Shown here: piece by piece, positions 1 through 9,790 of the stretch
How positions within the stretch are numbered: the first letter of the stretch is position 1
Layout of the letters: each line of letters begins with the position of its first letter
Source of the DNA: DATNNN01 sp035601815
Lineage (GTDB): Bacteria; Pseudomonadota; Alphaproteobacteria; Rhizobiales; Xanthobacteraceae
Length of the DNA stretch: 17,939 nucleotides
Assembly: GCA_035601815.1 (NCBI GenBank)
Contig: DATNNN010000037.1
Location: 1-17,939 of the forward strand
Direction: 5' to 3'
Made by a program: the position numbers and the translations under genes
Notes under the pieces: generated by a model
What the model was told of the DNA's origin: nothing
Seen by the model: the letters and a program-made list of their open reading frames with translations, nothing else
Database searches by the model: none

Positions 1-907
1 CGGAGCGCGCACGCGGATTCGCCGCGACCTCGTCGGCCGCGGGCGTCGCCGGCTTCTTGGTCAACAGCCGGAAGGTCGGCGGCAGCGCCTCCACTTCAGG
101 CAGATGCCGCGAGCCGCGCTCGACACGGCCGCGCGCGGCGAGGAACGTCTTCACCAGCCGGTCCTCGAGCGAATGGAAGGAGATGACGACGAGCCTGCCG
201 CCGGGAGCAAGCGCGCGCTCCGCCGCCATGAGCGCGGCCGCAAGCTCGCCCAGCTCGTCGTTGACGAAGATGCGCAGCGCCTGGAACGTGCGCGTGGCGG
301 GATCGATGCCGGGGCCGGCGCGAACAACGCCACGCACGATGTCGGCGAGCGCGCCGGTGCGATGGATCGGCCGGCCAGCGGCGATGGCGCGCGCCACGGC
401 GCGGGCGCGGTGCTCCTCGCCGAGCAATCCGATGATGCGCGTCAGCTCCTTTTCCGCGTAGGTGTTCACCACATCGGCGGCGCTGACCCCGCGGCTTTCC
501 ATGCGCATGTCGAGCGGGCCGTCGGCGCGGAAGGAGAAGCCGCGCTCCGCCTCGTCGATCTGCATGGAGGAGACGCCGAGATCGAGCACGATGCCGCCGA
601 GCGCGCCGAGGTCGCGCGCCACCTCGTCGAGCGCGGAGAAGCGGCTCTCGATCAGCGTGAGCCGCCCGCCTGCTTCTTCCACGAGGTCCGCCCCGCCGAG
701 GATCGCGTTGGGATCGCGGTCGAGGCCGATGACCCGAGCGCCCGCCTCGATCAGCGCACGGCTATAGCCGCCGGCGCCGAAAGTGGCGTCGAGATAGAGC
801 GCGTTGGGCTTGGGAGCGAGGAACGAGAGAACCCCGCGCAGCATGACCGGAACGTGGCGGGCCGGTCCGCCAGCGGCACCGGCCTTGGTGCCGCGGCCCA
901 CCATCAT
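1..907 (-). CDS. rsmH: 16S rRNA (cytosine(1402)-N(4))-methyltransferase RsmH, 3' end outside window
   Basis: RsmH (MraW) methylates N4 of C1402 in the 16S rRNA decoding centre, using S-adenosylmethionine. Reading the minus strand from an ATG at 907 gives 302 codons without a stop, so the C-terminus lies beyond the left edge; the family is usually a little over 300 residues, so little is missing. Family motifs are seen in order: HVPVML (17-22), YLDATFGAGGYS (37-48, SAM-binding loop), IVLDLGVSSMQID (105-117), RGFSFRADGPLDMRM (121-135), RTFQALRIFVNDEL (205-218) and ISFHSLEDR (241-249). The chosen start has GAGAGAG about 11 bases upstream and begins MMGRGTKAGA. An in-frame ATG at 1027 would add 40 arginine-rich residues with no family match and is less likely. 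RsmH normally opens the dcw cluster after mraZ, but no mraZ is present upstream here. Identity is near certain. Confidence 0.95.
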   Translation of the reverse strand, partial: MMVGRGTKAGAAGGPARHVPVMLRGVLSFLAPKPNALYLDATFGAGGYSRALIEAGARVIGLDRDPNAILGGADLVEEAGGRLTLIESRFSALDEVARDLGALGGIVLDLGVSSMQIDEAERGFSFRADGPLDMRMESRGVSAADVVNTYAEKELTRIIGLLGEEHRARAVARAIAAGRPIHRTGALADIVRGVVRAGPGIDPATRTFQALRIFVNDELGELAAALMAAERALAPGGRLVVISFHSLEDRLVKTFLAARGRVERGSRHLPEVEALPPTFRLLTKKPATPAADEVAANPRARS

Positions 908-1060
908 CGGGTGCGAGGCTCTCTCATTGTGGGCGCGTCCCGGGCGGCGCCGGGACGTATCGGTAGCGCGGCACCCCGCGATCCGGCGGAACGGAGACGG
1001 GCTCTGCCGGATGGGTTCGGCTATCATCGAAAACCTTGCGGGCGGCCAACGCACCGGGCC

Positions 1061-1087
1061 TCGCGCCGGCGGGATTCGCCGGCGCGA
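1061..1087. repeat. Perfect 11-bp inverted repeat between rsmH and the amidase gene
   Basis: The arms TCGCGCCGGCG (1061-1071) and CGCCGGCGCGA (1077-1087) are exact reverse complements around a GGATT spacer. No T-run follows on either strand, so it is not a standard intrinsic terminator. It would fall in the leader of a rightward-started rsmH transcript or in the shared upstream region of the divergent genes. The rest of 908-1209 shows no convincing ORF and no strong sigma-70 promoter. The role is unknown. Confidence 0.4.
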
Positions 1088-1209
1088 CGCTATTGCGGGC
1101 CGATTAACGGCTTGGAAGGCTTAAAAATCGGTTGCCCTGGGGCCCGCAAGCGAGCAATTCCGCGGGTTTGCGATCTTAGGCCAGGGTAGTTCGCGTAGGA
1201 TGTAGCGTT

Positions 1210-1986
1210 ATGAGTCTGCCCGGCTCCTTCACCCCCGACACCCTCCTTGTCTCCTCGGTGCTGCCGTCGCCCAACCACGGGCCGCGGGCGGAGGGGCGCA
1301 GGCCCGATCTCATAATCCTCCATTACACCGGCATGGTGGACGCCGACACGGCGATCGCCCGCCTGCGCAGCCAGGTGTCGGAGGTCTCCGCCCACTACGT
1401 GGTGGAGGAGACTGGGCGCATCGTCCAGCTCGTGCCCGAGGCGCGGCGCGCCTGGCACGCCGGCGACTCCTCGTGGGAGGGCGGGCGCGACGTCAACTCG
1501 CGCTCCATTGGCATCGAGATCGTGAACGGCGGCCACGACTTCGGCGATCCGGATTTTCCCCAGCGCCAGGTGGAGGCGGTGATCGCGCTCGCCGGCGACA
1601 TCGTCGCTCGCTACGGCATCCGCGCCGACCGCGTGCTCGGCCACTCCGATGTGGCGCCCGGGCGCAAGCGCGATCCCGGCGAGAAATTTCCCTGGGACGA
1701 ATTGCATCGCGCCGGCGTCGGCCATTTCGTTCCGCCGGCGCCGTTGCGCTCGGGACCGGCGCTCAAGCCCGGCGACGAGAACGACGGGGTGAAGGCGCTG
1801 CAGCAGCTTCTTTCCTATTACGGCTACGGCGTCGCCATCACCGGCATCTATGACGACGAGACCGAAGCCGTGGTCGCCGCCTTCCAGCGCCACTTCCGCC
1901 CGGAGCACATCGACGGCATCGCCGATCTTTCGTCGCTGAAGACGCTGCGCGATCTCATCGCGGCGCGGCCGCGCGCTGCGGATTAA
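1210..1986 (+). CDS. AmpD-type N-acetylmuramoyl-L-alanine amidase with peptidoglycan-binding domain
   Basis: The predicted 258-residue protein is a zinc amidase of the Amidase_2 family, cleaving the bond between N-acetylmuramic acid and L-alanine in muropeptides or anhydro-muropeptides. The catalytic domain spans about residues 14-165. By comparison with E. coli AmpD the zinc ligands are H38 (LHYTG), H145 (GHSDVAPGRKRDPG) and D155, with E103 (IGIEIVN) and K153 as catalytic residues. Residues about 185-250 form a PG_binding_1 three-helix module (PGDENDGVKALQQLL, then TGIYDDETEAVVAAFQ). No signal peptide is evident, which fits a cytoplasmic recycling amidase, though the binding module is extra relative to enterobacterial AmpD. 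It is divergent from rsmH and followed after 171 bp by a lytic transglycosylase, so two wall-recycling functions sit together. Family is certain; whether it is the recycling AmpD is inferred. Confidence 0.92.
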   Translation: MSLPGSFTPDTLLVSSVLPSPNHGPRAEGRRPDLIILHYTGMVDADTAIARLRSQVSEVSAHYVVEETGRIVQLVPEARRAWHAGDSSWEGGRDVNSRSIGIEIVNGGHDFGDPDFPQRQVEAVIALAGDIVARYGIRADRVLGHSDVAPGRKRDPGEKFPWDELHRAGVGHFVPPAPLRSGPALKPGDENDGVKALQQLLSYYGYGVAITGIYDDETEAVVAAFQRHFRPEHIDGIADLSSLKTLRDLIAARPRAAD

Positions 1987-2157
1987 CCCCGTTCTCCGCA
2001 ACATCGCTGCGCGGCTTCCGCTTCGCGCGCACGATGCTTTCGGATGCGACGATCTGACCTCCGCGCGCATATCGTGAACGAACTCTCGTCCCATTGCGGC
2101 CAAGTTTAGAAAGCTCTTGCGCCTCTTCCCGACAACTTCGAGAAGGAACGCGCGCGC

Positions 2158-2601
2158 ATGCGTATGAACCGTTTGACCTTGAGCATCACGCTTCTCTCTT
2201 TCATGACCCTTTCGGTATTTGCCAGCGACGCCGGCATCACCGCCATGATCGACCGCCACGCGCGGGCGGCGGGCGTGCCGATCGCGCTCGCGCGCGCCGT
2301 GGTGCGCATCGAGAGCAACTTCAATCCGCGCATCACCGGCCGCGCCGGCGAGGTCGGGCTGATGCAGATCAAGCACCAGACCGCCCGCGGCATGGGCTTC
2401 ACCGGCTCGCGCGCCGAGCTTTACGACCCGGAGACGAACCTGCGCTTCGGCATGCTCTATCTCGCGGAAGCCGCGCGGCTCGCCGGCGGCGAGACCTGCG
2501 GCGCGCTGCTGCGCTATCAGAGCGGTCTCGGTTCCCGGCGCATGACGGGGGCGGCGAGCAAGTATTGCGCCCACGCCCGCCGCATCATGGCGAGCAACTG
2601 A
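2158..2601 (+). CDS. Small secreted lytic transglycosylase (SLT domain)
   Basis: A 147-residue protein with a Sec signal peptide (hydrophobic 5-22, cleavage near FAS-DA) and a single SLT domain filling the rest. Lytic transglycosylases cut the MurNAc-GlcNAc bond and leave 1,6-anhydromuramic acid. The catalytic glutamate is E52 in VRIESNFNP, followed by the family motif GEVGLMQIK (64-72) and NLRFGMLYLAEAARLAGG (94-111). The usual AYNAG motif appears as LRYQSGLG (118-125). C114 and C137 could form a periplasmic disulfide. GAGAAGGAA precedes the ATG by about 9 bases and supports this start. It lies 171 bp after the amidase and just before rnpB. It is near the minimum size for a lysozyme-like fold, so it may be a space-making enzyme for an envelope structure, but no such cluster is visible. 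Confidence 0.9.
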   Translation: MRMNRLTLSITLLSFMTLSVFASDAGITAMIDRHARAAGVPIALARAVVRIESNFNPRITGRAGEVGLMQIKHQTARGMGFTGSRAELYDPETNLRFGMLYLAEAARLAGGETCGALLRYQSGLGSRRMTGAASKYCAHARRIMASN

Positions 2602-2624
2602 TTAACCGCGGCACCGACGGCGCC

Positions 2625-2653
2625 TTGACGAAAGGCGCCTCCCGCCCCATTCC
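2625..2653 (+). promoter_or_regulatory. Candidate sigma-70 promoter of rnpB
   Basis: A consensus-like -35 TTGACG at 2625-2630 is followed after 17 bp by a weak -10 (CATTCC, 2648-2653), just upstream of the predicted 5' end of RNase P RNA. The -35 lies in the spacer of a small inverted repeat (GGCGCC...GGCGCC). The -10 is far from consensus, so the exact hexamer is uncertain. Confidence 0.45.
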
Positions 2654-2657
2654 TAAG

Positions 2658-3036
2658 GGGTCAGTCGGCCGGGCGGCCGCTGTCCGCGAGGGCAGAGGAA
2701 AGTCCGGGCTCCACGGAGACACGGTGCCGGATAACGTCCGGCGAGGGTGACCTCAGGGAAAGTGCCACAGAGAAGAGACCGCCACGGCTTCGGCCGCGGC
2801 AAGGGTGAAACGGTGCGGTAAGAGCGCACCGCGCTTCCGGCGACGGAGGCGGCACGGCAAACCCCACCGGGAGCAAAGCCGAATAGGGATGGCGCGGGCG
2901 CGAGCCCAGTCCGGTCTTCGGACCAGTCATCCGGGTAGGCTGCTCGAGGCGCCGGGCAACCGGCGTCCCAGAGGAATGGCCGTCGCGCGGGAGCAATCCC
3001 GCCCTACAGAACCCGGCTTACAGGCCGGCTGGCATA
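2658..3036 (+). ncRNA. rnpB: RNase P RNA, bacterial type A
   Basis: This is the catalytic RNA of ribonuclease P, which matures tRNA 5' ends. The conserved 5' core GAGGAAAGTCCGGGCTCC is at 2694-2711, with the downstream core elements CAGGGAAAGTGCCACAGAGA and, near the 3' end, CTACAGAACCCGGCTTACAGG. Helix P1 can be drawn by pairing CAGTCGGCC (2662-2670) with GGCCGGCTG (3023-3031), one G-U pair included, which fixes the ends to within a few bases. Length of about 380 nt is normal for alphaproteobacteria. A terminator follows directly. End positions are estimates from pairing. Confidence 0.96.
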
Positions 3037-3041
3037 CGTGG

Positions 3042-3079
3042 GAAGGCCCGGCGGGACGACCGCCGGGCCTTCGCCTTTT
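3042..3079 (+). terminator. Intrinsic terminator after rnpB
   Basis: A perfect 13-bp stem (GAAGGCCCGGCGG at 3042-3054 with CCGCCGGGCCTTC at 3060-3072) has a GACGA loop and is followed by GCCTTTT. Its position directly behind the RNase P RNA fits termination of that transcript. Confidence 0.9.
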
Positions 3080-3145
3080 CACTGACTAGGTAGCTCGGCC
3101 CTAACCAAATACCTCGCAGGCGCGAAAATATTGCCGAACCCCTGA

Positions 3146-3171
3146 GGAACGTTACGCCGGAAGCCCGCGTT
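3146..3171 (+). promoter_or_regulatory. Perfect EcfG (general stress response) promoter match
   Basis: GGAAC at 3146-3150 and CGTT at 3168-3171 are separated by exactly 17 bp. Alphaproteobacterial EcfG-type sigma factors, released by the PhyR/NepR partner switch, recognise GGAAC-N16/17-CGTT. The expected start of transcription is near 3178. The only downstream gene before the next terminator is the 27-codon ORF at 3274. I scanned other intergenic stretches of the window for this pair and found no equal match. The assignment rests on pattern only. Confidence 0.72.
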
Positions 3172-3184
3172 ACCAGGACGAACC

Positions 3185-3239
3185 CCGACAATCTCTGTTG
3201 CGCCGCAACAAAGATAGGCTTGTCGGATCGGCTCCGATC
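3185..3239 (+). promoter_or_regulatory. Two stacked stem-loops in the leader of the 27-codon ORF
   Basis: The first hairpin has the core TGTTGC-GCC-GCAACA (3196-3210). It is extended by ATCT/AGAT pairing (3191-3194 with 3212-3215, one C/A mismatch between) and by an outer CCGACA/TGTCGG stem (3185-3190 with 3221-3226) that leaves an AGGCT bulge. Directly after it GATCGG-CT-CCGATC (3226-3239) forms a second perfect repeat; one base is shared with the outer stem, so the two may compete. Together they lie between the predicted start of transcription and the ribosome binding site. They could be a structured 5' UTR, or operators acting at DNA level. Confidence 0.5.
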
Positions 3240-3273
3240 GCTAGCTTCGATTCACATCAGACGGGAGGCGACC

Positions 3274-3357
3274 TTGGCTATAACCCGTGGTTTCAACGTT
3301 CTCGCCGCCTGCGCCGCGTTCGCGTTCTTGGGAGCAATCCTCCTCGGCGTATTCTAA
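3274..3357 (+). CDS. 27-residue predicted single-helix membrane peptide, unnamed
   Basis: A TTG-start ORF of 27 codons ending in TAA. The Shine-Dalgarno sequence GGGAGG (3263-3268) is 5 bases before TTG, which is close to ideal. The peptide begins MAITRGFNVLAACAAFAF and ends in an aliphatic/glycine stretch closing in GVF. After one arginine (R5) and N8, residues 9-27 are entirely hydrophobic or small, enough for one transmembrane helix with the positively charged N-terminus inside. It has its own transcription unit: EcfG-type promoter, structured leader and terminator. I do not recognise a named family; the function is unknown. A stress-induced membrane peptide that binds or tunes a larger envelope protein, or a type I toxin-like peptide, are both possible. 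Third positions are GC-rich in most codons, as in neighbouring genes, which supports real translation. Confidence 0.62.
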   Translation: MAITRGFNVLAACAAFAFLGAILLGVF

Positions 3358-3377
3358 AGTCGGAACAATAGGTTAGG

Positions 3378-3411
3378 AGCGCCGGAAGCACCCCTTCCGG
3401 CGCTTCTGCTT
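3378..3411 (+). terminator. Intrinsic terminator of the 27-codon ORF, shared with the end of metH
   Basis: A perfect 11-bp stem AGCGCCGGAAG (3378-3388) / CTTCCGGCGCT (3394-3404) with a CACCC loop, followed by TCTGCTTT on the plus strand. It lies 20 bp after the small ORF's stop and just beyond the metH stop on the other strand. The hairpin could act on both convergent transcripts, though the T-rich flank is only on the plus-strand side. Confidence 0.75.
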
Positions 3412-3413
3412 TG

Positions 3414-7160
<3,747 letters not shown>

Positions 7161-7170
7161 TGCATTGCTT

Positions 7171-8076
7171 TCAGGCGGCCGCCTGCGCCGGCTGCGGGCG
7201 CAGGCCGAGGAGGTGGCAGACGGCGTAGGTGAGATCGGCGCGGTTCAGCGTGTAGAAGTGGAATTCGCAAACGCCGCGATCGAGGAGCTCCAGCACCTGC
7301 TCGGCCGCGACGGCGGCGGCGATCAGCCTTCGCGTCGCCGGGTCGTGGTCGAGGCCGTCGAAGCGCCGCGCGAGCCAATCGGGCACGCTCGTCCCGCACC
7401 TCTCGGCGAAGCTCCGCGCCTGATCGAAGTTCAGGACCGGCATCAGGCCGGGCACCAGCGGGATACTTAACCCGCGCGATCGCACCCGGTCGAGGAAGCG
7501 GAAATAGGCGTCGTTCTCGAAGAAGAATTGCGTGATCGCCCGCGTCGCGCCCGCATCGACTTTACGCGCCAGCACGTCGAGGTCGGCGTCGAAGCTCGGG
7601 CTTTCCGGATGCTTCTCCGGAAAGGCCGCGACCGAAATCTCGAAGTCGCCGATGCGCTTCAGCCCGCCCACGAGATCGGCGGCGTAGGCGTAGCCGCCCG
7701 GATGCGGCTCGTAGCGGGAGCCCGCTCCCGCCGGCGGATCGCCGCGCAGCGCCACCACGTGGCGCACGCCCGCGGCCCAGTAGGCCCGCCCGACGTCGTC
7801 CACCTCGGCGCGGGTGGCGCCGACGCAGGTAAGATGCGCCGCCGGCACCAGCGGCGTCTCGCCCAAGAGGCGCACGATGGTGGCGTGGGTGCGCTCGCGC
7901 GTGGAGCCGCCGGCGCCATAGGTCACCGACACGAAGCGCGGCGAAAGCGGCGCCAGCCGGCCGATCGACGACCACAGCGTCGCCTCCATCTCCGCCGTCT
8001 TGGGCGGGAAGAACTCGAAGGAGACGGCGATGGGGGCGCTGCGCTCGCGGCTGGCGCGAAAATTGGCGGCGCTCAT
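7171..8076 (-). CDS. metF: 5,10-methylenetetrahydrofolate reductase MetF
   Basis: A flavoprotein of 301 residues that reduces 5,10-methylene- to 5-methyltetrahydrofolate, the methyl donor for MetH. TIM-barrel motifs are seen in order: VSFEFFPPK (18-26) with the catalytic glutamate E21, FVSVTYGAGGS (48-58), HLTCVGAT (81-88), VVALRGDPP (107-115) with D113, QFFFEND (183-189) and the C-terminal GVCEFHFYTLNRADL (268-282). The start at 8076 overlaps the regulator's stop as ATGA, a sign of translational coupling. The frame stays open 47 codons further upstream, but those lie inside the regulator gene. Length matches short bacterial MetF, which lacks the eukaryotic regulatory domain. Confidence 0.97.
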   Translation of the reverse strand: MSAANFRASRERSAPIAVSFEFFPPKTAEMEATLWSSIGRLAPLSPRFVSVTYGAGGSTRERTHATIVRLLGETPLVPAAHLTCVGATRAEVDDVGRAYWAAGVRHVVALRGDPPAGAGSRYEPHPGGYAYAADLVGGLKRIGDFEISVAAFPEKHPESPSFDADLDVLARKVDAGATRAITQFFFENDAYFRFLDRVRSRGLSIPLVPGLMPVLNFDQARSFAERCGTSVPDWLARRFDGLDHDPATRRLIAAAVAAEQVLELLDRGVCEFHFYTLNRADLTYAVCHLLGLRPQPAQAAA

Positions 8077-9077
8077 GCGACCTCCCGGGCGGGCCGCGCG
8101 AGCAGCACCCGCGGATCGCGCGCGAGCCAGAGCGAAACGGTGAGCGTGCCCTCGCCGCCCGGGTCGGGCGCGAGCATCCGGTGCAGCGTCGGCTCGAGAC
8201 CCGCGGCTCGCGTCCACTGCGCCACCATGTCCTCGGCGAAGCCGAGCCGGCGGTGGGCGTGCGCGTCGCGCAGGAATTCCAGATCGTGCGGCGCGAAGTC
8301 GACCACCAGCAGCCGGCCGCCGGGCCTGAGCAGGCGCGCGGCCTCGGCGATGGCGCGCTCGCCGTCGTCGAGGAAGTGCAGCACCTGGTGGAGGATGACC
8401 ACGTCGAAGGTCTCGCGGCCAAGCACGAGGTTGTAGATGTCACCCTGGCGCACGGTGCAGTTCTTGAGGCCCGCGCGCTCGAGGTTGGCGCGCGCCACCG
8501 CCAGCATCTCGGGATTGAGGTCGACGCCGACCCCGCGCTCGATCTCGCCGCCGAACAGCTCGAGCATCCGGCCGGTGCCAGTGCCGAGGTCGAGGAGCGC
8601 ATCGATGCGCAGGCCGGCGAGCGCCTCGCGCACTGCGGTTTCCACCGCCGCTTCGGCCACGTGCAGGCGGCGGATCTCGTCCCAGTGGCGCGCGTGCTTG
8701 CGGAAATAGGCTTGCGCCGCGGCGGCGCGCGCGCGGCGCACCTCGGCGAGCCGCTCACGGTCCCGCGCCAGCACCGGATCGGCGGGATCGATCAGCGCGG
8801 TTAGCGCGTGGGCGAGCGCGGTTCCCGCCCCGTCGGCGACACGGCGGTGGAAGGTCCAGCTTGCCTCGCGGAAGCGCTCGATCAGCCCCGCTTCGGCGAG
8901 GAGCTTCAGGTGGCGCGAGATGCGCGGCTGCGACTGGCCGAGAATTTCGGTGAGGTCGGAGACCGTAAGCTCGGCCTCGGCGACGAGCGCGAGCAGGCGC
9001 AGGCGCGTGTCCTCCGCCGCGGCCTTGAGGCCTTCGAGCAGCGGGAAATAGCCGAGCCGGCGGTGGTTTGGATCCAT
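8073..9077 (-). CDS. ArsR-type HTH / SAM-methyltransferase fusion, SahR-like regulator of the methionine operon
   Basis: A 334-residue two-domain protein. Residues about 12-85 form an ArsR winged helix, with recognition region LGQSQPRISRHLKLLAEAGL (46-65). Residues about 120-315 form a class I methyltransferase fold with motif I LLDLGTGTGR (161-170), acidic D186 in GVGVDLNPEML, then FDVVILHQVLHFLDDG (224-239) and RPGGRLLVVDFAPHD (251-265). There is no CxC or His/Cys metal site; the only cysteine is C207, so metal sensing is unlikely. In Proteobacteria SahR regulators of this kind sense S-adenosylhomocysteine and repress methionine-cycle genes; a methyltransferase fold is a natural pocket for it. 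The ATG at 9077 has ACGAGGCG upstream; a TTG at 9119 would add 14 residues and is less likely. First gene of the operon, so probably autoregulated. Confidence 0.9.
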   Translation of the reverse strand: MDPNHRRLGYFPLLEGLKAAAEDTRLRLLALVAEAELTVSDLTEILGQSQPRISRHLKLLAEAGLIERFREASWTFHRRVADGAGTALAHALTALIDPADPVLARDRERLAEVRRARAAAAQAYFRKHARHWDEIRRLHVAEAAVETAVREALAGLRIDALLDLGTGTGRMLELFGGEIERGVGVDLNPEMLAVARANLERAGLKNCTVRQGDIYNLVLGRETFDVVILHQVLHFLDDGERAIAEAARLLRPGGRLLVVDFAPHDLEFLRDAHAHRRLGFAEDMVAQWTRAAGLEPTLHRMLAPDPGGEGTLTVSLWLARDPRVLLARPAREVA

Positions 9078-9144
9078 GGGGCGCCTCGTTTCGAGCCCAC
9101 GCGGTGGGATATTGCCCAATCACGTAGCCGGAGTCAAAGAGGAT

Positions 9145-9160
9145 ATAAAGATATCTTTAT
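9145..9160. promoter_or_regulatory. Perfect 16-bp palindromic operator, probable SahR-type site between divergent operons
   Basis: ATAAAGATATCTTTAT is its own reverse complement over all 16 bases and stands in a short AT-rich island. It lies 67 bp before the regulator's ATG on the minus strand and 21 bp before the ATG at 9182 on the plus strand. On the plus strand TATAAA (9144-9149) is a good -10 and overlaps it. On the minus strand TTGACC (9178-9173) is a -35 that would place the -10 inside the palindrome. ArsR-family dimers bind such AT-rich palindromes, and from memory the SahR motif resembles this one; that recall is unverified. Confidence 0.75.
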
Positions 9161-9181
9161 GTCATTATTAGGGGTCAAAAC

Positions 9182-9787
9182 ATGGTGCCGTTAGGCTTTC
9201 CAGCGGAAAATGCCCGGTTCGTGCTAGGCAATGCGGCACCGCGGCATTTGAATCGCGACCCGAATCGCAGCCCGCCCGCACCGAGACGCTCCGTGCCCGA
9301 CCGACTGCTCGAAGACGAGGAAGTTGACCTACGCGATGGCGAGGTCGCGATCGCGCTGCCGGCGCGCTTCGACGCCGGGCTCCACTACATCGGCGTGATC
9401 CATACCCCGTGGAAGCGGCGCACCGACTGCCCGAAGAACGGCCGCGAGTCGACCGCGGTGTGCACCATCGAGGTGGCCAAGCCCTACCAGGCGGCCCTCG
9501 CCGGCATCGAGTCTTTCTCGCACCTGGTGGTCGTTTATTTCATGGATCGCGCCCGGCGCGACCTCGTGATCCAGATGCCGCGCCACCTCGCCATCCCGCG
9601 CGGCACCTTTGCCCTGCGCTCGCCGGTGCGGCCCAACCCCATCGCCCTTTCCGTCGTGCGTCTGGTCAAGGTTGAGGGCCGTACCCTCTCGGTGGTGGGC
9701 ATCGACTGCATCGACGGAACGCCCCTCCTCGACCTCAAGCCCTATCTGCCGACCGTCGACGTCGCGAACCCCGAAAAGCACAGCTAA
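9182..9787 (+). CDS. TrmO/TsaA-family methyltransferase (UPF0066), probable tRNA t6A37 N6-methyltransferase
   Basis: The TsaA-like beta-barrel domain covers about residues 65-195: LHYIGVIHTPWK (67-78), ESTAVCTIEV (89-98), the family hallmark LRSPVRPNPIALSVVRL (145-161) and DCIDGTPLLDLKPYLPTVD (175-193). E. coli TrmO uses SAM to methylate N6 of threonylcarbamoyladenosine-37 in tRNA; this protein has the catalytic domain but not the longer C-terminal part. The start is open. ATG 9182 has AGGGG 7 bases upstream and follows the operator, but its first 37 codons have much lower third-position GC than the rest. GTG 9293 would give a 164-residue protein beginning at the conserved part. The stop is 3 bp before the panE-like gene. 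The substrate in this organism is not proved by sequence. Confidence 0.85.
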   Translation: MVPLGFPAENARFVLGNAAPRHLNRDPNRSPPAPRRSVPDRLLEDEEVDLRDGEVAIALPARFDAGLHYIGVIHTPWKRRTDCPKNGRESTAVCTIEVAKPYQAALAGIESFSHLVVVYFMDRARRDLVIQMPRHLAIPRGTFALRSPVRPNPIALSVVRLVKVEGRTLSVVGIDCIDGTPLLDLKPYLPTVDVANPEKHS

Positions 9788-9790
9788 CCT

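Noticed and set aside
908..1027. 40-residue N-terminal extension of RsmH from ATG 1027
   Set aside because: The extra residues are Arg/Pro-rich without family similarity, and the start at 907 has a better spaced purine-rich site.
1987..2157. Possible small ORF or RNA between the amidase and transglycosylase genes
   Set aside because: No start with a ribosome binding site, no stable hairpin plus T-run, and no repeat seen; treated as plain intergenic sequence.
1090..2574. 494-codon open frame on the minus strand across the amidase and transglycosylase genes
   Set aside because: It spans two well-supported plus-strand genes and their gap, and shows no recognisable motif.
9078..9119. Longer regulator starting at TTG 9119
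   Set aside because: It lacks a clear ribosome binding site, and the ATG at 9077 has ACGAGGCG upstream and begins where the ArsR domain homology is expected.
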